Below, one piece after another: positions 1-7,185 of a stretch of DNA of 8,929 nt; the first letter of the stretch is position 1; the number at the start of each line of letters is the position of its first letter. The DNA comes from Bacteroidia bacterium (GTDB taxonomy: Bacteria; Bacteroidota; Bacteroidia; Cytophagales; Cyclobacteriaceae). The notes under the pieces are model-generated. The model ran no database searches. It worked only from the letters and a program-made list of their open reading frames with translations, and was not told the origin of the DNA. Location: positions 1 to 8,929 of the forward strand of contig JANXRR010000629.1 of NCBI GenBank assembly GCA_025356795.1. Reading direction: 5' to 3'. The position numbers and the translations under genes are program-made.

Positions 1-300
1 AGCTCATTTATTAATCAGGCAGATGGTTTAGTTGCATGCAGCACTGGGGTTTTACATTTAGCATCTGCCCTAGGAAAAAGAGCCCTCGGAATTTATTCTC
101 CCATGAAACCAATTCATCCTGGAAGATGGATGCCTTTGGGAAGACATTCAACTTATTTAGTGCTTGATAAAAATTGTAATGATTGCAGAGCCATAAAAAG
201 CTGTGCTTGCATCAATTCAATTACAGTTCATCAAGTAAAAGAAAAACTGAATGAATTTGCTCAGGAACTTAAAAAGGAGAGAGAGTTTGCCACCTATTGA
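1..300 (+). CDS. Glycosyltransferase family 9 (heptosyltransferase-like), C-terminal part; 5' end outside window
   Basis: Frame 1 is open from the first base to a TGA at 298-300, giving 99 residues with no start in view. An internal ATG at 103 is not the true start, because the diagnostic motif lies before it. Residues 13-34 read CSTGVLHLASALGKRALGIYSP in type, matching the family-9 donor-binding signature (S/D-T-G-x-x-H-L-A-x-A-L-G-x-x-x-x-x-I-Y/F-x-P). A cysteine cluster follows (Cys59, Cys62, Cys68, Cys70), the C-x2-C...C-type tail seen in many family-9 members just before the last helix. The enzyme should transfer an ADP-heptose-like sugar to a lipopolysaccharide or related glycan on the cytoplasmic face of the inner membrane; the actual sugar is not predictable. 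A second family-9 gene begins 47 bp downstream, so both probably belong to one envelope-glycan operon. The family is clear; the specificity is unknown. Confidence 0.85.
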   Translation, partial: SSFINQADGLVACSTGVLHLASALGKRALGIYSPMKPIHPGRWMPLGRHSTYLVLDKNCNDCRAIKSCACINSITVHQVKEKLNEFAQELKKEREFATY

Positions 301-347
301 TAGGATTTCAATAGAGTAGCTGCTAAAATTGCAGCACTTAAAAACCT

Positions 348-1379
348 GTGGATCATAAATCAATTCTAATTATTAAACGAGGTGCGCTTGGCGATTTGCT
401 TGCTGGCACGGCTGGAATCTTTGCTTTGAGAAGACGGTATCCTACGGCTTATATATGTTTATTATCAGATCATCTCGCTTTTAAGATTTGCCCACAAGGA
501 ACTATTGTAGACGAAATTATTGACGAGAAAGCTTTCCTAAAAACAAAGCTTGGATATATAAAATTGCTTTCCACAATTCGCAGCAGAAGGTTTGACTTAA
601 TTATTAATATGCGATGGGTTTCAGAGGTTTCTGGATTGTTGACCATCTTAGGGGGCAGCAAATACACTGCTGGTGCTGGGCCTTGGTGGCTTCGCAAGCT
701 CTACAATTTCGCACCATCAAAAACCAAAGAAGAAGCCAACTGTCATGAGTATTTACTTAATTTAAGAATTGTTCAATCGGCTGGCCTGCCAAAACAGAAC
801 CCACAACTTTTCATCCACATCAGTAATGCTGATAAACTTTGGGCCACACAGTATTTTGAAAACAGTAAACTTGATGGATCCAATACTTTAATACTTACCC
901 CTATTGCCAGCACACCTTTAAAAGCATGGCCTCAAGATAGGTTTGTTAACATAGCCAAAAGGTTTATTGAGGAGTTTGGCAAAAATATTTTGGTTACCTA
1001 CTCTCCACAAGACGAGGCTCATGCCGTTGATATAGTAAAACTAATTGGAAGAGGCGCTACACTTGCACCCCAAACTACGGTCAATCAGTTAGCAGCTTTG
1101 TTAGCCAACGTAAAATTATGTCTATGTAACAATTCAGGAGTTATGCATGTGGCTTATGCAGTTGGCACTCCGGTAGTTTGCATCAACACTTCCATTGGTT
1201 GGGCTCCTTACGGTGATTGGAATGTAGGAGTAACTCAGCTTCCTGATCAATTAGATCATTACAACAATAGAAGATTATCCAATCATCAAACCCATGAGTT
1301 ATTGAAACGAATTACCCTTGAAAGAGTTTGGGAGGCACTTGCCGCGATGTGGAAATCTATAAACGCTGATCAGCAATGA
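348..1379 (+). CDS. Glycosyltransferase family 9 (ADP-heptose:LPS heptosyltransferase-like)
   Basis: This 343-residue protein is of normal length for the family. The start is GTG: in-frame stops at 324 and 339 exclude anything further upstream, and the GALGD motif (12-16) follows too closely for a later start. That motif is the family N-terminal signature, and Asp16 lies where WaaC has its catalytic base. The C-terminal Rossmann half shows a K-A-W-P-x-x-R-F acceptor/donor motif at 192-199 and the donor loop NNSGVMHVAYAVGTPVV at 261-277. Usual members have D-S/T-G-P here, so this is a divergent version. The cysteine cluster of the upstream paralogue is absent. It probably adds a sugar to lipopolysaccharide core or another surface glycan at the inner membrane. 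Its ATGA stop overlaps the start of the next glycosyltransferase, implying translational coupling. Acceptor and sugar are not predictable. Confidence 0.88.
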   Translation: MDHKSILIIKRGALGDLLAGTAGIFALRRRYPTAYICLLSDHLAFKICPQGTIVDEIIDEKAFLKTKLGYIKLLSTIRSRRFDLIINMRWVSEVSGLLTILGGSKYTAGAGPWWLRKLYNFAPSKTKEEANCHEYLLNLRIVQSAGLPKQNPQLFIHISNADKLWATQYFENSKLDGSNTLILTPIASTPLKAWPQDRFVNIAKRFIEEFGKNILVTYSPQDEAHAVDIVKLIGRGATLAPQTTVNQLAALLANVKLCLCNNSGVMHVAYAVGTPVVCINTSIGWAPYGDWNVGVTQLPDQLDHYNNRRLSNHQTHELLKRITLERVWEALAAMWKSINADQQ

Positions 1380-2248
1380 AAGTCAGTGGATTTACCATTA
1401 TAAGGAATGCCATTAAATATGACTATCCCATAAGGGAAGCCATTCAATCGATTCTACCTCTTTGCGATGAAGTTATTGTTGCCGTTGGAAACTCTGAAGA
1501 CGAAACCATAGCGTTGATTGAAAGTATACATTCAACTAAAATAAAAATCATACACTCAAATTGGGATGATAGCAAACGAGAAGGTGGACGAACCTTTGCC
1601 GTTGAAACAGATAAAGCATTTCAAGCCATTTCATCTGATGCCGATTGGGCATTTTATATTCAAGCAGACGAGGTGGTTCACGAGAAATATTATGCCACTA
1701 TTAGCGCTGCTCTGGTTCGATATAAAGATGATGAAAAGGTAGAAGGACTTCTATTTAACTACCAACATTTTTATGGATCTTATGATTACCTGGGCGATTC
1801 ATGGCAATGGTATCGCAGGGAAATAAGAATCATCAAAAACAATAAAAAGATATTTAGTTATCGCGATGCACAAGGATTTCGGAAATTTCCAAATGAGAAG
1901 TTAAAAGTAAAATTGATTAATGCTTCCATCTATCATTACGGTTGGGTAAAAGATGCACGAACAATGCAAAAAAAAGTGGAAGGCTATTTTAAGTATTACT
2001 ATACTGATGACCAGATAAAATCGAATGTGGAGCTTGCCGATGAATATAACTTTAGTAAGATTGATTCACTTAATTTGTTTAAAGAAACTCACCCTGCAGT
2101 TATGATCGAAAGAATAGAAAGACTTAACTGGAAATTTGATCACGATATTTCCAGAAAAAATTATACTCATAAGGAAAAAATTAAGCGTTTCATTAAGATA
2201 CTAACAGGCCTGAGAATAGGAGAGTATAGAAATTATAAAATAGTATGA
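1376..2248 (+). CDS. Glycosyltransferase family 2
   Basis: This 290-residue protein is a single-domain GT-A type glycosyltransferase. The N-terminus (SGFTIIRNAIKYDYP, residues 4-18) followed by CDEVIVAVGNSEDET (30-44) is the nucleotide-sugar binding start seen in the WaaE/KdtX-like branch of family 2. QADE at 96-99 takes the place of the metal-binding DxD. A Y-H-Y-G-W-V motif at 186-191 lies in the C-terminal region where these enzymes usually carry a conserved H-Y/W-G. No membrane segment is visible, so it should be cytoplasmic or peripherally bound to the inner membrane. The start overlaps the end of the preceding family-9 gene by 4 bp (ATGA), which fixes the ATG and argues for a shared transcript. 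The likely role is addition of one sugar to lipopolysaccharide core or a related glycan. Donor and acceptor remain unknown. Confidence 0.85.
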   Translation: MKVSGFTIIRNAIKYDYPIREAIQSILPLCDEVIVAVGNSEDETIALIESIHSTKIKIIHSNWDDSKREGGRTFAVETDKAFQAISSDADWAFYIQADEVVHEKYYATISAALVRYKDDEKVEGLLFNYQHFYGSYDYLGDSWQWYRREIRIIKNNKKIFSYRDAQGFRKFPNEKLKVKLINASIYHYGWVKDARTMQKKVEGYFKYYYTDDQIKSNVELADEYNFSKIDSLNLFKETHPAVMIERIERLNWKFDHDISRKNYTHKEKIKRFIKILTGLRIGEYRNYKIV

Positions 2249-2260
2249 TTAAATGGAAAG

Positions 2261-2290
2261 TGTGAATTTCATGCTTTTCACTTATTTTTG
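2261..2290 (+). promoter_or_regulatory. Probable Bacteroidota housekeeping promoter for the sigma/anti-sigma/gmk unit
   Basis: TATTTTTG at 2283-2290 matches the Bacteroidota -7 element TAnnTTTG perfectly. TGTG at 2261-2264, 18 bp upstream, is a one-mismatch version of the -33 TTTG. The ATG of the sigma gene lies 7 bases after the -7 box, so the leader would be only a few bases or absent. The region between the two boxes contains a short inverted repeat (GTGAA at 2262-2266, TTCAC at 2277-2281). It could be an operator, but it is too short to claim. Confidence 0.5.
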
Positions 2291-2297
2291 ATCTTTT

Positions 2298-2879
2298 ATG
2301 GAAGACACGCAACGTATTAGCTACACTGAAAAGGAGAAAAACGAAGTCTTCACCAATGAATTTCTTCCGCTCATCCACTCTATGTATAATTTTGGGTATC
2401 GCCTCACCCTTGATCGCGATGATGCAAAAGACTTGGTTCAAGATACTTACATGAAAGCATATCGCTTCATAGAATCATTCCAAACAGGAACTAATGCAAA
2501 GGCTTGGCTGTTCCGCATTCTGAAAAATAGTTTCATTAACGATTACCGTAAAAAAAGCAAAGAACCATCAAAAGTAGATTATCAAGAAGTTGAAACGTAT
2601 TACAATTCAGAAGATGTAGACAGGCAGATTACTCCAGACTTGCGTGTGGAATCTTTAAAGGATATGATGGGCGATGAAATTTCGAATGCGCTCAATAGCC
2701 TAGAAGTAGATTTTAGAACGGTAATTATTTTATGTGATCTTGAAGGATTTAAATACGAAGAAATGGCCAAAATATTGGACATCCCAATCGGCACTGTAAG
2801 AAGCAGGTTACATAGAGCAAGACAATTGCTGAAAGAAAAATTGAGCGTGTACGCAAAACAAATGGGTTACAATAATTAA
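2298..2879 (+). CDS. ECF-family RNA polymerase sigma factor, SigR/SigH-like
   Basis: This 193-residue protein has the two-domain layout of an ECF sigma factor. Sigma region 2 spans about residues 20-88, with D-A-K-D-L-V-Q-D-T-Y-x-K-A-Y at 42-55 (core-RNAP and -10 recognition) and T-N-A-K-A-W-L-F-R-I-L at 65-75, followed by N-D-Y-R-K-K. Region 4 spans about 129-182, with the helix-turn-helix E-E-M-A-K-I-L-D-I-P-I-G-T-V-R-S-R-L-H-R-A-R at 154-175. From memory, the region 2 segment (GTN-x-KAWL-x-RIL...INxYRKK...EP) is close to Streptomyces SigR, the thiol-oxidative-stress sigma factor. This fits the RsrA-like anti-sigma gene starting 5 bp downstream. The ATG follows a TAnnTTTG promoter box. It would direct polymerase to a stress regulon once released by its partner; the target genes are not identifiable here. 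The ECF assignment is firm; the SigR-like role is inferred. Confidence 0.93.
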   Translation: MEDTQRISYTEKEKNEVFTNEFLPLIHSMYNFGYRLTLDRDDAKDLVQDTYMKAYRFIESFQTGTNAKAWLFRILKNSFINDYRKKSKEPSKVDYQEVETYYNSEDVDRQITPDLRVESLKDMMGDEISNALNSLEVDFRTVIILCDLEGFKYEEMAKILDIPIGTVRSRLHRARQLLKEKLSVYAKQMGYNN

Positions 2880-2884
2880 AAATT

Positions 2885-3154
2885 ATGAGTCAACAAGTGA
2901 ATCCTTTCATTCAAGCCGATGGAACCAAGCCTTCGTGCATGCAAATGCTTCAGATCATTCTTGACGAGCAAGCAAGTGCCGACCAGAAAGAGTATTTTAA
3001 ATTTCACATGGCTAAATGCTTGCCGTGTTTTAAATCTTACAATATAGATGCTACCATCAAAGAACTATTAAAATCGAAATGCTGCGCAGGTGAGGCACCT
3101 CATGATTTAATAGAAGTAATCAAACAAAAAATCAATCAGCAACTTTCGCTCTGA
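2885..3154 (+). CDS. RsrA-like zinc (ZAS) anti-sigma factor, probable thiol redox sensor
   Basis: This small cytoplasmic protein (89 residues, no membrane segment) carries the ZAS signature H-x3-C-x2-C at His41, Cys45 and Cys48. It also has an upstream Cys18 and a vicinal pair Cys66-Cys67. These are the only cysteines, and they correspond in order and nearly in spacing to RsrA of Streptomyces (Cys11, His37, Cys41, Cys44, Cys61, Cys62). In RsrA, zinc bound by this set is lost when disulfide stress oxidises the cysteines, and SigR is released. The protein should therefore hold the adjacent sigma factor inactive under reducing conditions. It starts 5 bp after the sigma gene and its TGA overlaps the ATG of gmk by one base, so all three are probably cotranscribed. 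The anti-sigma role is well supported by motif and position; redox sensing is inferred from the cysteine pattern. Confidence 0.85.
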   Translation: MSQQVNPFIQADGTKPSCMQMLQIILDEQASADQKEYFKFHMAKCLPCFKSYNIDATIKELLKSKCCAGEAPHDLIEVIKQKINQQLSL

Positions 3155-3726
3155 TGGCAGGCCGGGCAATCATTTTCTCCGCTCCTTCTGGTTCTGGCAA
3201 AACAACTATCGTTAAACATCTTCTTGAAAATAATACGGATTTAGGTTTTTCCATTTCCGCTTCCACTCGCGATCGCAGAGGCCGAATTGAACAAAACGGA
3301 AAAGACTACTATTTTCTTTCACCCACTGAATTCAAAAGTAAAATAGACAAAGATGAGTTTGTAGAATGGGAAGAAGTATATGAAGGAAATTTCTATGGCA
3401 CACTAAAATCGGAGATTGAGCGCATTTGGGAATCAGGCAAAAACGTAGTGTTCGATGTAGATGTAAAAGGCGGCATCAATCTTAAAAAATATTTTGGTTA
3501 CAAAGGCCTGGCAATCTTTGTCAAAGTTCCATCCCTTGAGGTTTTAACAGCCAGGCTAAATGATAGAGGAACAGAATCAATGGAAAGTTTATCCAGAAGG
3601 CTGTTTAAGGCTGAGTTCGAAATGTCTTTTCAAGATAAATTTGATGTGGTGCTGGTGAACGAGGAGCTGCAAAAATCGCTAGCAGAAGCACAACGGCTTT
3701 ATGATGAGTTCAAAATCCACCGTTGA
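3154..3726 (+). CDS. gmk: Guanylate kinase
   Basis: Guanylate kinase catalyses ATP + GMP to ADP + GDP, the essential step leading from GMP to GTP and dGTP. The 190-residue length is typical. The P-loop A-P-S-G-S-G-K-T-T is at residues 10-18. The GMP-binding region reads S-A-S-T-R-D-R-R at 35-42, followed by N-G-K-D-Y-Y-F-L-S at 48-56 and Y-G-T at 81-83. D-V-D-V-K-G-G at 101-107 matches the conserved D-[IV]-D-x-[QK]-G of the family. The start is fixed by the one-base overlap TGATG with the anti-sigma gene, which suggests reinitiation from that gene and a transcript started at the sigma-factor promoter. It acts in the cytoplasm. No domain is missing. Confidence 0.97.
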   Translation: MAGRAIIFSAPSGSGKTTIVKHLLENNTDLGFSISASTRDRRGRIEQNGKDYYFLSPTEFKSKIDKDEFVEWEEVYEGNFYGTLKSEIERIWESGKNVVFDVDVKGGINLKKYFGYKGLAIFVKVPSLEVLTARLNDRGTESMESLSRRLFKAEFEMSFQDKFDVVLVNEELQKSLAEAQRLYDEFKIHR

Positions 3727-3810
3727 AGGGCATCGTTCATTTTCACATTTTTACTAACGCTTTGAAATAAAAGGTTTATTGATTTTAAACTAACAAAAGG
3801 TTGAATGTAG

Positions 3811-3842
3811 TTTAGATACAAAAGTTCCTAGTATTAACTTTG
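3811..3842 (+). promoter_or_regulatory. Probable Bacteroidota promoter for nadD
   Basis: TAACTTTG at 3835-3842 matches the -7 consensus TAnnTTTG in every fixed position. TTTA at 3811-3814, 20 bp upstream, is a one-mismatch -33 TTTG at the usual spacing. The preferred nadD ATG at 3849 is separated from the -7 box by only 6 bases, implying a leaderless or almost leaderless message. The rest of the 122-bp gap after gmk shows only an AT-only hairpin (3766-3780) that I do not regard as a terminator. Confidence 0.6.
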
Positions 3843-3848
3843 GCAACC

Positions 3849-4433
3849 ATGAACACAAACCAAAAAATAGGCCTCTTCTTTGGTTCATTCAATCCCATCC
3901 ATATTGGCCACATGATTATTGCCAATGTAATGGCCGAAAATACTGACCTCGATAAAGTATGGTTTGTTGTTTCACCTCAAAACCCATTGAAGCCAAGCAA
4001 AGGATTATTACATGAATTTGATAGGTATGATTTAGTGAAGGCGGCAATTTCCGACCATTATAAACTTGAGATATCAGATGTGGAGTTTCATCTCCCCAAG
4101 CCCAGCTATACCGTTAACACCTTGGCACACTTAACGGAAAAGCATCCAACCAAAGAATTTAAAATAATTATTGGTGCCGATAATCTCGAGAACTTGCCGA
4201 AGTGGAAGAACTACGAATTTATTTTGGAGAACTATGGATTGTACGTTTACCCACGGCCACATGCCAACGAAACGGAATTGAATCATCACCGGAATGTAAA
4301 AATGATCGAAGCCCCTTTGATGGATATTTCAGCAACCTATATTAGGAAATGCATCCGTAATAATAAGTCGATACGTTACCTTGTTTCTGAAGTTGTAGAT
4401 CAAATGATTCGCGCTAAGCAATTTTATATTTGA
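3849..4433 (+). CDS. nadD: Nicotinate-nucleotide adenylyltransferase
   Basis: NadD adenylylates nicotinate mononucleotide with ATP to form deamido-NAD, the step before NAD synthetase. The protein is 194 residues from the ATG at 3849. A TTG at 3840 would add three residues, but it lies inside the promoter's TTTG box, so the ATG is chosen. The nucleotidyltransferase fold starts with G-L-F-F-G-S-F-N-P-I-H-I-G-H (8-21), containing the catalytic HxGH motif at 18-21. Further family motifs are S-Y-T-V-N-T-L at 86-92, I-G-A-D-N-L at 108-113 with the following L-P-x-W-K-N-Y, and the C-terminal I-S-A-T-Y-I-R at 160-166, which corresponds to the ISSTxIR ATP-binding motif. The enzyme is cytoplasmic, and nothing essential is missing. 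It follows gmk but appears to have its own promoter. Confidence 0.96.
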   Translation: MNTNQKIGLFFGSFNPIHIGHMIIANVMAENTDLDKVWFVVSPQNPLKPSKGLLHEFDRYDLVKAAISDHYKLEISDVEFHLPKPSYTVNTLAHLTEKHPTKEFKIIIGADNLENLPKWKNYEFILENYGLYVYPRPHANETELNHHRNVKMIEAPLMDISATYIRKCIRNNKSIRYLVSEVVDQMIRAKQFYI

Positions 4434-4549
4434 CCGGATAGCAACTTTTTGGTCGTTTAAGCGTCTTCACTAAGAATTGAAAAAAATTAACGGTTCACAA
4501 CATTGGTCATAAATACTTGTCAAGTAAGTTATACTCTGCCAAAAACAAT

Positions 4550-7177
4550 ATGATAAAATATTTTTACCCCTTATTAGTTTGTTATTCTTTTATTTTCTCA
4601 GCCTACGCTGGTGGGGTTCGTGGAGTAATAAAATCAGATGATGGGAACGTGCTACCTTATGCCTCCATCTTCGTGAAGCAGACGGGTTCAGGTGCGGCAA
4701 GTGATATTCAAGGCCGCTACGAAGTTCAATTATCACAAGGCCATTATGAATTAATTTTTCAATTTCTTGGATATGAATCAGTCAGTCGATCGGTTGATAT
4801 AACTACCGATTTTATAACCTTAAATATTATCCTAAAAACCCAGGTTATGCTCTTGCAAACCGTTACCGTAAGTGCCCAAAAAGAAGATCCTGCCTATACA
4901 ATTATGCGCAAGGCCATAGCAAAAGCCAAGTATCATACACAACAAATTGATAAGTATTCAGCCAAGGTTTATATCAAAGGTAAAGGTAAGCTGACTGACT
5001 ATCCCTGGCTTGCTAAACGTGCTTTAGAGAAAGAAGGCATTACTAAAGACAGGCTCTTTATTTCTGAATCCGTAAGCGAAATAAAATACACACGCCCCAA
5101 GAAATTTGAAGAAAAGGTGATAGCTGTTTATACACAAGGCAAGGATAGAAATACTTCACCCAATGGATATGTTTTCGGAAGTTTTTATGAAGCCGAAATA
5201 AATGAGATGGTTACCCCGCTTTCGCCATCAGCATTTTCATATTACAAGTTTGAATACTTAGGTTCGTTTAAGGATCAGAAATACGAAATCAGTAAAATAA
5301 AAGTAATTCCGCGTTCCAAAGGCGACAATGTGTTTGATGGCGTGATTTACATTGTTGAAGATTGGTGGAGTATTCATAGCCTAGATCTTAATGCCAGCAA
5401 ACTTGGTATAAAAGTTCATATGAAATCAATCTACAATCCTATTGAAGATAAGGCTTGGCTTCCCGTCTCTCAACAATTTTATGTGAACGGAAAGGTTTTT
5501 GGATTCGAATTTCAGTTCAACTACTTAGCAACAGTCAAAGATTACAAAATCACGTTAAACCCGGCCTTACCTCAAGAGATGACCATTATTGATGAGAAAT
5601 TGGAGAAGGAACAGGCCAAAGAAATTAAAAGCAAGTTTAGTAAGAAAGGTCAGCAATTGCAGCAACGGCTTACCGAAGGCAAAGAGGTGACCAACAAAGA
5701 ACTTAAACAGATGGTGAAGGAATATGAGAAACAAGAACAGAAGAAAACTAAAGAACCCGAAGTGATTTCTGAGACTACGTTTAAAGTTGATTCATTGGCA
5801 TATAAGAAAGACTCAACTTTTTGGACTGACATTCGCCCCGTTCCGTTAGATAAAGAGGAGGTGCGTGGGTATATAAAAAACGATAGCATTTCAACTGTTC
5901 AGCGCAAGCGAGAGGAAGGCGATTCACTTAAACCCTCTAAGTCGAAAGGATTTCAGCCATGGGATTTATTGACGGGTGATCGATATAAGATTAATAGTAC
6001 TTCTGATTTTCAAATCCACCCTCCTTTTGGCGGATTCAATACTGTAGAGGGTTGGAATCTAATTTATAAAATAAGCTATAATAAGCGATGGATAAAGAGA
6101 GATAAGAGTGATTTTGGTGGAAGGCCTGATGTAAAAAGGATTGAAATTACTCCCGTTGGCCGATATGCTTTTTCAAGGAAAGTGTTCTCTGGCTTTTTAC
6201 GGGTAGATTATCGCACTAAAGATTCGCGCTTAACAGTGGAAGGCGGTAAGTACATTCAACAATATAACGATGCAGATCCAATTCATCCAATCGTAAATGA
6301 TATTACTTCATTATTTTTAGGAGGTAACTACATGAAGCTCTATGAGCGCAATTTTGTGGAAACAAAATATAGAAAACGTTTTGATGACAAGTACACATTT
6401 CATACAACGGTAACGTGGGCCAGACGACAAGAACTTTTTAATACTTCTGACTACACTTTTTTTGAAAAGAACAAAGAAGATTATACCGCAAATGCTCCTG
6501 CCAACAATGAATTAGTCAATACGGCCTTTGTAAGCAATACTGCCTTTACTTCTGCCGTTGGGTTTGAGGCCAGGCCATGGCAAAAATATAGAATGCGCAA
6601 TGGTAGAAAATTTAGAGCAGAAAATACTTCGCCATTATTTACCATTGATTATAAAAAAGGGTTTGACGGCTTACTAGGAAGTGAAGTAAACTTCGATCAA
6701 TTGGAAATTGGTTATAAACAAGGCGTGCGGTTAGGCATACGTGGCAAGCTCGATGTTGCTCTTAAAGCAGGCAAATTTTTCAATACCGAAAAATTATTCT
6801 TCATGGATTATCAACATTTTCTTGGCAACAAAACACCTTTTGTTACTACCGATCCGGTGGGGAGTTTTAGATTGTTGGATTATTATAGGTTCAGCACAAG
6901 CGACCAGTATTTTATTTCAAATGTTCATTATCATTTCCGTAAATTTTTGGTTACACGCTTTCCAATGGTACGCTTAACGGGCATTACCGAAAATGTTTTT
7001 GTTAATTACTTAGCAACGCCTACATCTAAAAATTATACTGAAGTGGGCTACGGCATTGATGGCATACTTCGCATTTTTAGATTGGAGGCGGTTACTTCCT
7101 TTCAAGATGGAAAGTATTTGGATTATGGTTTTCGCCTGGGCATTGCCACTAGCATAGGCATACAATTTAATGATTAA
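4550..7177 (+). CDS. Outer-membrane protein with CarboxypepD_reg-like domain and DUF5686 barrel
   Basis: The chosen ATG at 4550 gives 875 residues and places a signal peptide at the N-terminus (basic start MIK, hydrophobic stretch 4-17, cleavage after A-Y-A at residue 20). The upstream TTG at 4517 would bury this signal behind 11 polar residues. Residues about 24-109 form a CarboxypepD_reg-like beta-sandwich (G-V-I-K-S-D-D-G...L-P-Y-A-S-I...D-I-Q-G-R-Y-E), the domain that also begins TonB-dependent SusC-like proteins. From D-P-A-Y-T-I-M-R-K-A-I (113-123) on, the protein matches the DUF5686 family. A lysine/glutamate-rich, probably coiled-coil linker lies at about 345-410, followed by the family's D-S-T-F-W...I-R-P-V-P-L block near 422-433. 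The last ~390 residues are rich in alternating aromatic/polar strands, as in an outer-membrane barrel. No TonB plug is seen. Function is unknown; an envelope biogenesis or transport role is only a guess. No clear promoter is visible in the 116-bp gap upstream. Confidence 0.88.
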   Translation: MIKYFYPLLVCYSFIFSAYAGGVRGVIKSDDGNVLPYASIFVKQTGSGAASDIQGRYEVQLSQGHYELIFQFLGYESVSRSVDITTDFITLNIILKTQVMLLQTVTVSAQKEDPAYTIMRKAIAKAKYHTQQIDKYSAKVYIKGKGKLTDYPWLAKRALEKEGITKDRLFISESVSEIKYTRPKKFEEKVIAVYTQGKDRNTSPNGYVFGSFYEAEINEMVTPLSPSAFSYYKFEYLGSFKDQKYEISKIKVIPRSKGDNVFDGVIYIVEDWWSIHSLDLNASKLGIKVHMKSIYNPIEDKAWLPVSQQFYVNGKVFGFEFQFNYLATVKDYKITLNPALPQEMTIIDEKLEKEQAKEIKSKFSKKGQQLQQRLTEGKEVTNKELKQMVKEYEKQEQKKTKEPEVISETTFKVDSLAYKKDSTFWTDIRPVPLDKEEVRGYIKNDSISTVQRKREEGDSLKPSKSKGFQPWDLLTGDRYKINSTSDFQIHPPFGGFNTVEGWNLIYKISYNKRWIKRDKSDFGGRPDVKRIEITPVGRYAFSRKVFSGFLRVDYRTKDSRLTVEGGKYIQQYNDADPIHPIVNDITSLFLGGNYMKLYERNFVETKYRKRFDDKYTFHTTVTWARRQELFNTSDYTFFEKNKEDYTANAPANNELVNTAFVSNTAFTSAVGFEARPWQKYRMRNGRKFRAENTSPLFTIDYKKGFDGLLGSEVNFDQLEIGYKQGVRLGIRGKLDVALKAGKFFNTEKLFFMDYQHFLGNKTPFVTTDPVGSFRLLDYYRFSTSDQYFISNVHYHFRKFLVTRFPMVRLTGITENVFVNYLATPTSKNYTEVGYGIDGILRIFRLEAVTSFQDGKYLDYGFRLGIATSIGIQFND

Positions 7178-7185
7178 GCCTGTGG

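Noticed and set aside
324..331. TAAAATTG as a -7 promoter box for the second family-9 gene
   Set aside because: It has one mismatch in the TTTG part and no -33 partner; cotranscription across the 47-bp gap is simpler.
470..697. Minus-strand ORF of 75 codons inside the second family-9 glycosyltransferase gene
   Set aside because: It lies wholly inside a well-supported gene, has no family resemblance and no start signals.
2255..2297. SigR-type autoregulatory promoter (GGAAT-N18-GTT) upstream of the sigma gene
   Set aside because: GGAAA occurs at 2255-2259 but no GTT lies at the required distance, while a good TAnnTTTG box is present.
2193..2441. Minus-strand ORF of 82 codons spanning the family-2 glycosyltransferase end and the sigma gene start
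   Set aside because: It overlaps two supported genes and the promoter between them; its composition looks like antisense of coding sequence.
3766..3780. AATAAA-AGG-TTTATT hairpin downstream of gmk
   Set aside because: It is an AT-only 6-bp stem without a T-tract, expected by chance in AT-rich intergenic DNA.
4432..4454. Hairpin GACCGGA/TTTGGTC just after nadD as a terminator
   Set aside because: The stem is only four Watson-Crick pairs plus wobble pairs, and no T-run follows the stem.
5650..5889. Minus-strand ORF inside the DUF5686 gene
   Set aside because: It is the antisense shadow of the charged linker, with serine/cysteine-rich composition that mirrors Lys/Glu codons.
6741..6977. Second plus-strand ORF of 78 codons inside the DUF5686 gene
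   Set aside because: It is out of frame inside a clearly coding barrel region, with no recognisable domain.
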